Notes under the pieces: model-generated
What the model saw: only the letters and a program-made list of their open reading frames with translations
Database searches by the model: none
What the model was told of the DNA's origin: nothing
Assembly: GCA_020634555.1 (NCBI GenBank)
Contig: JACKBK010000005.1
Location: 62,001 to 126,000 of the forward strand
Source: Caldilineae bacterium
GTDB lineage: Bacteria; Chloroflexota; Anaerolineae; JAAEKA01
Reading direction: 5' to 3'
Length of the DNA stretch: 64,000 nucleotides
Program-made: the position numbers and the translations under genes
Part shown: in pieces, positions 1-7,034 of the stretch
Numbering within the stretch: the first letter of the stretch is position 1
Layout: every line of letters begins with the position of its first letter

Positions 1-1
1 C

Positions 2-196
2 TGGTACGTGACGCGCGTGCTCACGAATGGAACGTCCACAGACATCCGCGCCGTTGGCATATCGACTATTCACGATTACCTGCCTGACATCTTCTTGCCG
101 CGTGAGATAGATGAGTTCTGGCGCTGGTACTTCAGTCAGCCACACGTCAAGGAACGCTATGGAGATATTAACCCCGTTCCAGCAGCAGTTGCTTAG
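2..196 (+). CDS. C-terminal part of an unrecognised protein (5' end outside window)
   Basis: The frame is open from the window edge to a TAG at 194-196, so this is the last 64 or so codons of a gene that begins upstream. The visible residues are aromatic-rich near the end (DEFWRWYFSQPHVKERYGD). I see no diagnostic motif. A hairpin follows 38 bases after the stop, as expected for a real gene end. The function is not recognised. A GTG at 8 exists, but it is internal to the open frame and need not be the start. Confidence 0.5.
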   Translation, partial: WYVTRVLTNGTSTDIRAVGISTIHDYLPDIFLPREIDEFWRWYFSQPHVKERYGDINPVPAAVA

Positions 197-233
197 GACT
201 GTCGAATATAGTTGACGTGCGATACAAATTCAA

Positions 234-267
234 CGGCGAGACGCGATACCAAAGCGTCTCGCCGTTT
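234..267 (+). terminator. Hairpin after the partial first gene
   Basis: CGGCGAGACG and CGTCTCGCCG form a 10-bp perfect stem (234-243 and 254-264 region) followed by GTTTCG. The T-tract is weak, so this is a plausible but imperfect intrinsic terminator for the upstream plus-strand gene. Confidence 0.5.
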
Positions 268-382
268 CGATTCATTCGTGAGGGGCACAGTCTGTGCCTG
301 TGGATGGTTTCACACAGAGCGGCCGCAGCGGCATGGATGGGGCTGGCAAGCTGACACCACCCTGGTACAAAATTAATCGATC

Positions 383-1075
383 TCAAGCTTGCGGGCGTCT
401 CTGACCACGCACAGCGGTAATGGCGAGCCACCCCGACAGAATCAGGCCCACAGCAGCCAGGATCAACCAGACCACCGAATCGGCTCCCCCGCCCGTGGTA
501 AGGCTGGCGACGCGGACGGCTGTCGGCGCAGCCACGGTGACGCTTACCGGGCCGTGCAACGTTGTCACACCGGACAGCGAGATGTCCTCCAGCCAGTACC
601 AGTAGGTCAGCCCCGGCTCCACATCGCCGTCACGGTAGGTGTAGACGTGGCCCTGGCTGCTGCCCGGCGACTGGGCCGGCACGAAGGCAAGCAGCACCTC
701 TGGTCCTGTGTCCGACTCACTCCGGTACAGGTTGAAGCCAGCGTTGTCCAGCTCGCTGACCGTCTCCCAACTCACCAGCACCTCTTGCCCTTCGGTCGTC
801 GCGCCGAACGACGCCAGGGTGACTGCCAGCGGCCCCGTTGCAGCGCGGTTCCAAAAGCCGCCTTGCAGCTCGAAAGTTCCTCCGGCAGCGGCGGCTGCGT
901 CCGGTTGGCCGGCCGTGCTGCCCAGATCGAACGTTCCACCGCTGAGACCTATCGCGCCGCCGCCGTCCGCGGTGAACCAATCCAGTTGAAAGGTGCCGCC
1001 GCTCTGGGCGTGGACGCCGGCTGCCGGGATCAGGAGCAGCGCAAGCGCTGCCAACAACGGAATGATGTGTTTCAT
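383..1075 (-). CDS. Secreted, C-terminally membrane-anchored protein (230 aa)
   Basis: The start is set at the ATG at 1073-1075, because a perfect AGGAGG lies 7 bases upstream in the 13-bp gap after the preceding gene and the protein then opens with a signal peptide (MKHIIPLLAALALLLIPAAG, cleavage near VHA-Q). A Gly/Thr/Phe-rich segment with GGTF repeats follows. Next is a fibronectin-III-like stretch (VLVSWETVSELDNAGFNLYR, ending in a YWYWLEDI strand). A C-terminal transmembrane helix is followed by a short basic tail (RGQRR), resembling a sorting or anchor signal. It is last in a minus-strand operon. The exact function is unknown; a surface-exposed protein is inferred. Confidence 0.8.
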   Translation of the reverse strand: MKHIIPLLAALALLLIPAAGVHAQSGGTFQLDWFTADGGGAIGLSGGTFDLGSTAGQPDAAAAAGGTFELQGGFWNRAATGPLAVTLASFGATTEGQEVLVSWETVSELDNAGFNLYRSESDTGPEVLLAFVPAQSPGSSQGHVYTYRDGDVEPGLTYWYWLEDISLSGVTTLHGPVSVTVAAPTAVRVASLTTGGGADSVVWLILAAVGLILSGWLAITAVRGQRRPQA

Positions 1076-1088
1076 GGCGCTGCCTCCT

Positions 1089-3806
1089 CTATTGCAGGAT
1101 GACCAACATGGTGATGACGCCGGTGTCGCCATCCAGGGGTTCCAGCGCCTTGCCGATGGTGCGCCCAAAGCATTGCTCGGCGCCCTGGCAGCGCATGGCG
1201 TGGCCGGGGATGCTGCTGGCCGCCAGCAGGTCGCCGGGCTGGATCTTACCCCCTTCCCCGCTGGCTTTGACGGGCACGATGCCTACCACGGCCATGGGGA
1301 TCTTGCCCGTAGTCTCGCCGCTGACCGGCATGCCGCCCACGAAGCCAGGCTGGGTGGAGTAAACGCCCACCACGGTGGCCTGATAGGCTTCGCTGGAGCG
1401 CACCAGCAGACCGTCCGATCCCACCGCCAGCACGTCCCCAGGCTCCAGGCCCGCCGCGGCCGGCAGCAGTTCGGCGATGTCCGCAGAGGCTGAATTGTAG
1501 CCGACATCGGAGAAGACCTCGCCCGAAGTGCTCACCCGGAACTGGGTGTCGGTACTCGGTTCGTTGACCGCGGTGATGAAGTCGCCGCCGCCGGTCCCGG
1601 CTGCGTCCGTGCCGCCGTTCTGCAGCCAGAGCACCTCGCCGCTGCCGCCGTTGAAGAAGTGCGCGTTGGAGTAGGTGCTGTCGTTGGTGAGGTAGGCCGC
1701 GATGCCGCCGCTGGACTCGGTGTTGTTGACCTTGAGGGTAGCCTTGGTCTTGCTGGCGCCTCTGCCCTCGACGTAGATGCCAATGCCATCGGCGCCGGCG
1801 TTGACGACCCGCAGTCCTTCGCCATCGTTGTACGCCTCCACCCTGGCTCCGTTGCCGGCGCGCACGCTGAAGGTGTCGGCAGCCAGCGAGGTGAAGTCGG
1901 CGTTGGCAGAGTCGGCCCAAACAAAGGCGCCGTCATGGTCGGCCTGGGCGCGCCGGCCGGCCGCGAAGCTGTAGTCGCCGCCGGCGGTATTTGAAGCTCC
2001 GCCAGGCACAGTGGCGCTTGCTCCGCTGGCGATGTTGCTTAACCCGCCTCCCACCGTGGCAGAAGAGTTGGAAGCTGTGTTGTTGTATCCGCCCCCCACG
2101 GTCGTCGAATGGCCGCTGGCATCGTTGCTGTATCCGCCTCCCACCGTTGAATACCAGTCGCTGGCCGTGTTTTGTGAACCACCGCCTACGGTCGTGTTTG
2201 AGCCGCTGGCTGTGTTTGCCCCTCCACCGCCCACAGCAGAAACAGCGCCGGTGGCCGAGTTTTCGAGGCCGCCTGCAACGGTGGCGAACCTTTGGATGTA
2301 CATATCATCGACTCCAACGATGTTGCCACCGCCGCCGCCGATGGTGCCGTAGTCGTCGTAGACCCGGTTGTTGGTTGCGTAGCTGTTGTCAGGATCACTG
2401 GGTCCGCCGCCGGCGATAGTGACGTAGTCCGCTGCCGCGCTGTTGAGCAGACCGCCGCCTATCGTTGCAAACTCACCGCTGACGGTGTTGATCTCGCCGC
2501 CACCTATCGTAGCCCATCGGGCGGTGGCGTTGTTGTGCGCGCCGCCACTCACTGTGGCGTTGTATTCGCTTGCTGTGTTTTGCCAGCCGCCAGACACAGT
2601 GGCATAGGTAAAGCTGGTTACATTGGCTTGCCCGCCACCAATTACAGAGAACTGGCCGTTGGCGTTGTTGTCGTCTCCACCTCCCACCGTAGCCCAGGCC
2701 GCACCGGCGCTGTTGTTGTCGCCGCCGCCGATGGTGGTATATGAGGTAGTAGCTGCGTTACCGTCGCCACCCGACGTTGTGGCATATGGGCCGCTGGCTG
2801 TGTTTCGTCTGCCGCCTGCCACCGTAGCGAACTGCTGGGTGCTTGAGTCGCCGTCATTGCTGCCCACCCTGTTGCCGCCGCCACCTCCGATGGCGCCGTA
2901 GTCGTCGTAGACCCGGTTGTTGGTGGTGGTGGCATTGGCGGGATCGCTAGGTCCACCGCCGGCGATGGTGGCGTAATCCGCCGCCGCGCTGTTGAAGCGG
3001 CCGCCGCCCACCGTGGCATACTGGCCACTAGCGGCGTTGGCAATGCCGCCGGCGACGGTGGACACGTGTCCATCGGCACTGTTGCTCGCGCCGCCGCCAA
3101 CTGTGGAGCGGTTGCCACCGGCTATGTTGCTCAGGCCGCCACCTACAGTTGCCCAGGGCTGGGAAGTGTCATCCCCATCGTCGTTACCGGCCGCGTTGCC
3201 GCTGCCGCCGCCGATCGTGCCGAAGTCATCGTGGATCTGGTTGGCGCCGGTGCTGTGGCCGCCGCCACCAATGACGGCGCCCTCTACTGCACCGCCGACC
3301 ATGTTGTCGTGGTAGCCGCCGACCAGATTGGGACTGACCGCGTTCTGCTGCGTCCACAGGCCAGGCAGCGCCAGGGCATTTGGCGCGGCGGTCAGCGCCA
3401 CCCGCGGGTTGAGGGTGGTGTAGCCGGCGTCGGCGTCCCGTTTGACGTCGATCTCCAGCCAGCGGGCCTGCCCATCCATCGCCCCTGCGCCGAAGTCCAG
3501 GTCAGCGGTAAACAGGCCGTCGCTGACAGTAAGATCGTCCACCGACTGTGCGACGCCGATCAGGCTGCCGCCGCTGGCCGCGTCGTACAGGCGGAATTTG
3601 AAATCATAGACTCCGCTGGCCGGATTGCCGTCATCTACCAGTCGCCCCTGGTAGGTGAAGGCTGTGCCCAGGTTGGCCAGCACCGCGTCAGGTTCTTGTC
3701 CATCTGGCTCCTGGGCCAGCGCGGTACCGGCAAAGACCAGCAGAGCGGCAACGGTCAACAGCATCAGCGTCGCCAATCGTCGTTGCGTAGAGTGTTTGGA
3801 AGTCAA
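1089..3806 (-). CDS. Long secreted protein with YadA-head-like glycine repeats (905 aa)
   Basis: A signal peptide (MLLTVAALLVFAGTALA) is followed by an N-terminal domain common before phage-tail or collagen-like surface repeats (FTYQGRLVDDGNPASGVYDF). About 500 residues of short repeats of the type TVGGG-x-N-x-A-S-G then follow; they look like the left-handed beta-roll of trimeric adhesin (YadA/Hag) heads. The C-terminal 120 residues (ADIAELLP, EPGDVLAVG, KIQPGDLL) resemble tail modules found on other bacterial repeat proteins. No beta-barrel anchor is visible, so it is not a classical autotransporter. The ATG overlaps the stop of the 70-residue gene upstream by 4 bases (ATGA), implying translational coupling. 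Confidence 0.85.
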   Translation of the reverse strand: MTSKHSTQRRLATLMLLTVAALLVFAGTALAQEPDGQEPDAVLANLGTAFTYQGRLVDDGNPASGVYDFKFRLYDAASGGSLIGVAQSVDDLTVSDGLFTADLDFGAGAMDGQARWLEIDVKRDADAGYTTLNPRVALTAAPNALALPGLWTQQNAVSPNLVGGYHDNMVGGAVEGAVIGGGGHSTGANQIHDDFGTIGGGSGNAAGNDDGDDTSQPWATVGGGLSNIAGGNRSTVGGGASNSADGHVSTVAGGIANAASGQYATVGGGRFNSAAADYATIAGGGPSDPANATTTNNRVYDDYGAIGGGGGNRVGSNDGDSSTQQFATVAGGRRNTASGPYATTSGGDGNAATTSYTTIGGGDNNSAGAAWATVGGGDDNNANGQFSVIGGGQANVTSFTYATVSGGWQNTASEYNATVSGGAHNNATARWATIGGGEINTVSGEFATIGGGLLNSAAADYVTIAGGGPSDPDNSYATNNRVYDDYGTIGGGGGNIVGVDDMYIQRFATVAGGLENSATGAVSAVGGGGANTASGSNTTVGGGSQNTASDWYSTVGGGYSNDASGHSTTVGGGYNNTASNSSATVGGGLSNIASGASATVPGGASNTAGGDYSFAAGRRAQADHDGAFVWADSANADFTSLAADTFSVRAGNGARVEAYNDGEGLRVVNAGADGIGIYVEGRGASKTKATLKVNNTESSGGIAAYLTNDSTYSNAHFFNGGSGEVLWLQNGGTDAAGTGGGDFITAVNEPSTDTQFRVSTSGEVFSDVGYNSASADIAELLPAAAGLEPGDVLAVGSDGLLVRSSEAYQATVVGVYSTQPGFVGGMPVSGETTGKIPMAVVGIVPVKASGEGGKIQPGDLLAASSIPGHAMRCQGAEQCFGRTIGKALEPLDGDTGVITMLVILQ

Positions 3807-4015
3807 GATGATTTCTCCTTGTCAGATGTTTGGTGCTCAGAGCCCGCAAGTTGAGCAACCAGTAGCCGCAGCAGCGAGTCCATGCCCTGGAAACGCCACG
3901 TCTGGCCGGTCTGCACCGACTCCAGCTCGCCCTGCCAGGCCGTCTCCCGGCCGCGCGCGGCTTCAGGCTCGCGCCACAGGCGCACCATGAACGAGGCGTA
4001 GCTCAAGTCAGACAT
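3803..4015 (-). CDS. Small conserved-looking protein (70 aa), coupled to the repeat protein
   Basis: This is a compact, acidic/aromatic protein (MSDLSYASFMVRLWREPE, then TWRFQGMDSLLRLLVAQL) without signal peptide or membrane segment. It starts 3 bases after the upstream NmrA-like gene and ends in a 4-base overlap with the next start, so it lies inside a tightly packed operon. That packing is the main support for its being real. The pattern of a short beta segment, W-x-F, and a helix suggests a small cytoplasmic adaptor. No function can be assigned from sequence. Confidence 0.75.
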   Translation of the reverse strand: MSDLSYASFMVRLWREPEAARGRETAWQGELESVQTGQTWRFQGMDSLLRLLVAQLAGSEHQTSDKEKSS

Positions 4016-4018
4016 TGT

Positions 4019-4912
4019 TCAGCCGCCGAACATACGTTGCAGGACGGTGGACACAGGCGTCAGGGTCACGCCGTAGGTCGCCGCGAGATCGTCCATGGGG
4101 ATGACTGAGTCGAAGGTGTTTTGCGTGACCAGCGACTGCTGCACTGCCTCGGGCACGAAAGGGACGTGTTCCCCAGGCTGCACGAATCGCACCGGCAGTT
4201 CCCTGTCCAGGACCTGCTCGATCCCCGCCACAATGTCACGCCAGGAGAGTCCCTCTGGCCCCCCAATGGGAAAGCTGGCGTTGCGGGCTGCCGGATTGTC
4301 CACCGCTGCTACGGCGAACGCGGCCACATCCCCGATTGAGACGAAGCTGTGCTTTCGTCTGGCCTCGCCCACCAGGGTCACAGGCTGGCCGGCCTTCAGC
4401 GGCGCGCCGATCACCACGCCCACCCACACCTCGGTGAAAAGGTTGGGAGAGAGGATGGTGTGGGTCATGTCGCACTCGCGCAGCGCGGCGCAGGCTTGGG
4501 CCTTGTAGCGCAACAAGGGGATCAGGCTCTCCACGTCGGCCCCCAGAGCCGAGACGAAGATGAAGTGTTTGACCCCTGCTTGTTGGGCCGCGTCGATAAG
4601 GTTGAGGTTCCCTTGCAGGTCTACCGCTTCCACCGTGTCCTCGCCGCTCCGCAGCACAGAGTTGGCGGTGGTGATGACGGTGTCAACGCCGGCCACAGCA
4701 TCGTCCAGGGAGGCGCGGTCCTTCAGGTCGCCGTATACCGGCTGCGCGCCGCCGTCGACGAGGGTTTGGGCTGCCGTGGCCATACCCTGCGCGGCCATAG
4801 CTGTCGAGGGAGAGTTGTGGCGGACCAGGATGCGGACATCCCTGCTCTGGGCCAACAGTATCTGGGTGATCGCGCCGCCGAGCAGGCCGGTTGCGCCGAC
4901 TACGAGAATCAT
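4019..4912 (-). CDS. NmrA-like NAD(P)-binding SDR protein (297 aa)
   Basis: The N-terminal Rossmann motif is GATGLLGG. It is followed by a basic beta-2 end (RILVRH), typical of NADP binding, then VYGDLKD, a segment shared by atypical short-chain dehydrogenases of the NmrA group. The HFIFVSALGAD strand lacks the usual YxxxK pair, so redox sensing is as likely as catalysis. A strong ribosome site (AAGGAGG) lies about 5 bases before the ATG. It follows the metalloprotease gene by 46 bases and is the second gene of the operon. A shortened second copy of its C-terminal end lies upstream at 6490-6588. Confidence 0.88.
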   Translation of the reverse strand: MILVVGATGLLGGAITQILLAQSRDVRILVRHNSPSTAMAAQGMATAAQTLVDGGAQPVYGDLKDRASLDDAVAGVDTVITTANSVLRSGEDTVEAVDLQGNLNLIDAAQQAGVKHFIFVSALGADVESLIPLLRYKAQACAALRECDMTHTILSPNLFTEVWVGVVIGAPLKAGQPVTLVGEARRKHSFVSIGDVAAFAVAAVDNPAARNASFPIGGPEGLSWRDIVAGIEQVLDRELPVRFVQPGEHVPFVPEAVQQSLVTQNTFDSVIPMDDLAATYGVTLTPVSTVLQRMFGG

Positions 4913-4958
4913 GATTCCTCCTTGAATTTGTGAGATATGGCGATCTGAATGTGGTTTG

Positions 4959-6446
4959 TCACGCTTTCATCATGGAAACATACGTGCCCTGAACGGTCGA
5001 GTAGAATGAGACCGTCGTCCAGCCAGGTGACCACATGCGAAGGTCGATCATGGAGCCGATCTTGCCATTCGGGGTGATTTGGTGCATGTGCATGCGTCCA
5101 TTTCCTCTTTTCAGCAAGAACAGGTAGTTCTGCCCACCGATGGCGAATGTTTTCGCTGTCGTCCAGCCAGAGGACCAATCGCGATTGTCAACGAGTGCCC
5201 CGATCGTCCCATCAGCGTTGATTCTGTTGACATGCATCCGCCCATCACTCTCTTTTAGCAAGAACAGATAGTTCTGCCCTCCAATGGCGAAGGTACTTGC
5301 CGATGTCCAACCGGAGCTCCAATCCTTGTTATCGATGATTGGCCCGATCGTCCCATCAGCGTTGATTCTGTTGACATGCATCTGCCCATCACTCTCTTTT
5401 AGCAAGAACAGATAGTTCTGCCCTCCAATGGCAAAGGTGCTTGCCGATGTCCAGCCGGAGCTCCAATCCTTGTTATCGATGATTGGCCCGATCGTCCCAT
5501 CGGCATTGATTTCATTGACGTGCATCCGGCCGTCGCCCTTTTTCAGTAGAAACAGGTGGTTCTTACCCCATATCGTGTAGATTGCTGCTGATGTCCACCC
5601 TGATGACCAATCCTGGTTATCAACAATTTCCCCGATGCTACCATCAGAGTTGATTTCACGAACAATCATCCATCCATCCCCCTCTTTCAGAAAGAAAAGA
5701 TAGTTCTTCGAGCCGATGCTAAAAGGAGCGGTGATTGTCCATCCAGCCGACCAGGATCGCATATCCACTGTATGATTCACCTCGCCGTGAGGAAACGTCT
5801 TATAGACGTGCGTGTTTCCCGCGGTAAACCTAGCGGCTGTCGCTTGATCCCCTAGGCTAAACTCATACGCTCCCAACGAGCACAACAGGTTAGCATATCC
5901 GTTGGTAGGTGGGGCAATAAACACATCCTTCGATGGATCAATTGCAAAGCTGCGCCGGCAGTAGTGCATCATGGATGAATAATCGTAACTCCCAACGTCG
6001 ATGCTGCCAGTGCCATTTGCCTTAACGAAATTAGCAACTTTCAATGGCTCGACGTTGTCAAAGTCAATCGTAACCCAATCATCCCTGTCGCTGCGCGTAT
6101 GTTCATGTATCATACCCAGTGCATGACCTATTTCGTGTACAATCCTACAAGAGACGGCTGGGTTTGGGTTCTCTGGAACCAGGATGATCTGAATGCCACC
6201 CGCCATGCCGGCCGAAGTCGAAGAACAGAAATCTAGAGTTCCCCCGCCTAATGACTGAAATGAAATGTAGTTTGTCTGGGTAGTACGGGGGATCAACCTA
6301 ATGCCAACCTCCAGATCATTCCATGCCGCAACGGCAGTATTGATGCGATTGACCGTGGTTGGAAAAACACTGTTGTCGATGTCGATCTGAAATGGAACAC
6401 ATCCATCCGGCCAATAGGCTTTTTTGTCGCTGGTGATAATTCCCAT
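4959..6446 (-). CDS. Astacin-like zinc metalloprotease with C-terminal tandem repeats (495 aa)
   Basis: The zinc motif HEIGHALGMIHEH sits at residues about 104-116, with H104, H108 and H114 as ligands and E105 as catalytic base. The Met-turn SMMHY is near residue 160, with the astacin Tyr. The N-terminus (YWPDGCVPFQID) matches the start of mature astacins. No signal peptide or propeptide is visible, unlike most secreted members. From about residue 232 it carries five complete 48-residue repeats and one partial repeat (core DWSSGWT, then YLFLLK, MHVN, INADGTIG), probably a beta-propeller or lectin-like module. The start is chosen at 6446 because AAGGAGA precedes it. The protein probably cleaves proteins, with the repeats for binding. 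Confidence 0.88.
   Translation of the reverse strand: MGIITSDKKAYWPDGCVPFQIDIDNSVFPTTVNRINTAVAAWNDLEVGIRLIPRTTQTNYISFQSLGGGTLDFCSSTSAGMAGGIQIILVPENPNPAVSCRIVHEIGHALGMIHEHTRSDRDDWVTIDFDNVEPLKVANFVKANGTGSIDVGSYDYSSMMHYCRRSFAIDPSKDVFIAPPTNGYANLLCSLGAYEFSLGDQATAARFTAGNTHVYKTFPHGEVNHTVDMRSWSAGWTITAPFSIGSKNYLFFLKEGDGWMIVREINSDGSIGEIVDNQDWSSGWTSAAIYTIWGKNHLFLLKKGDGRMHVNEINADGTIGPIIDNKDWSSGWTSASTFAIGGQNYLFLLKESDGQMHVNRINADGTIGPIIDNKDWSSGWTSASTFAIGGQNYLFLLKESDGRMHVNRINADGTIGALVDNRDWSSGWTTAKTFAIGGQNYLFLLKRGNGRMHMHQITPNGKIGSMIDLRMWSPGWTTVSFYSTVQGTYVSMMKA
4962..5753 (-). repeat. In-frame tandem 144-bp repeats in the metalloprotease gene
   Basis: Five full units of 48 codons plus a partial one are present. 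The units around 5270-5480 are close to identical at DNA level, while the outer two have diverged. This points to recent expansion by slippage or recombination. Confidence 0.85.
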
Positions 6447-6489
6447 GATCTTTTCTCCTTGGAATAGTAGATTGAATTGTATCAACACT

Positions 6490-6588
6490 GAGTATCCTAC
6501 CCATGACCCCAGGTGTCACGGTCAAACTATAAGTTACTGCCAGATCATCCGTCGGCCCGATGTCACGCCATGAAAGTCTCTTCAACCC
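6490..6588 (-). pseudogene. Remnant of an NmrA-like gene C-terminus
   Basis: The minus strand encodes LSWRDI, then directly PTDDLAVTYSLTVTPGV. In the intact gene at 4019-4912 the same two blocks (LSWRDI and PMDDLAATYGVTLTPV) are separated by about 50 residues. An in-frame stop lies just upstream at 6610-6612. This therefore looks like an internally deleted, promoterless duplicate. No function is expected. Confidence 0.6.
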
Positions 6589-6605
6589 ATTAGTCGTGTG
6601 CGTGC

Positions 6606-6978
6606 CGCGTCAGCGCGGGTGTGAAGGGCGATAGATGTTGTGTGGGCCGATGCCAACTGTTGATCTCAAATCTTGACGGCGCCGGCTCACGGCCTGATAG
6701 GCCCCGCTCGCTTGTCACGAGGATACAACGTCATGGTCCACAAAAGGTCCACAAGGCTGTGGCCGTCCACGAATGCTGCGCAGCCACGAATACGCAAACC
6801 AGAGGCGCGCCGGTCCATGTCAGGATGGGTGTTTCACTTGAAGCAGCAAAGTATCATCGGTTGTTCCTCCTTGTATGTTGTGCCCTCTGTGGATGTGTGA
6901 GCAACCCGCCTCCGTAAATGGAAATGACCTCGGCGGTAAATGTCCATGGGGTTGCTCCTCAATATTACTGAAGGTCTA
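6606..6978. other. Intergenic region without a supported gene
   Basis: Short open frames exist on the plus strand, but they lack ribosome sites and protein-like composition. I see no tRNA, hairpin terminator or known element. It separates the minus-strand operon from the plus-strand regulator. Confidence 0.4.
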
Positions 6979-6987
6979 TGCTATAAT
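6979..6987 (+). promoter_or_regulatory. Extended -10 promoter for the BTAD regulator
   Basis: TG-c-TATAAT is a perfect -10 hexamer with the extended TG, about 50 bases before the regulator start. No good -35 is present at the usual spacing, which is common for extended -10 promoters. Confidence 0.6.
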
Positions 6988-7034
6988 GCGTATGTCCTCT
7001 GTACGTCCTCTGTTTTCATGGTGAGAGACAGACA

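Noticed and set aside
389..1102. Long plus-strand frame opposite the 230-aa gene
   Set aside because: It lies antisense to a gene with signal peptide and anchor, and has no ribosome site or protein-like pattern. It is a product of high GC.
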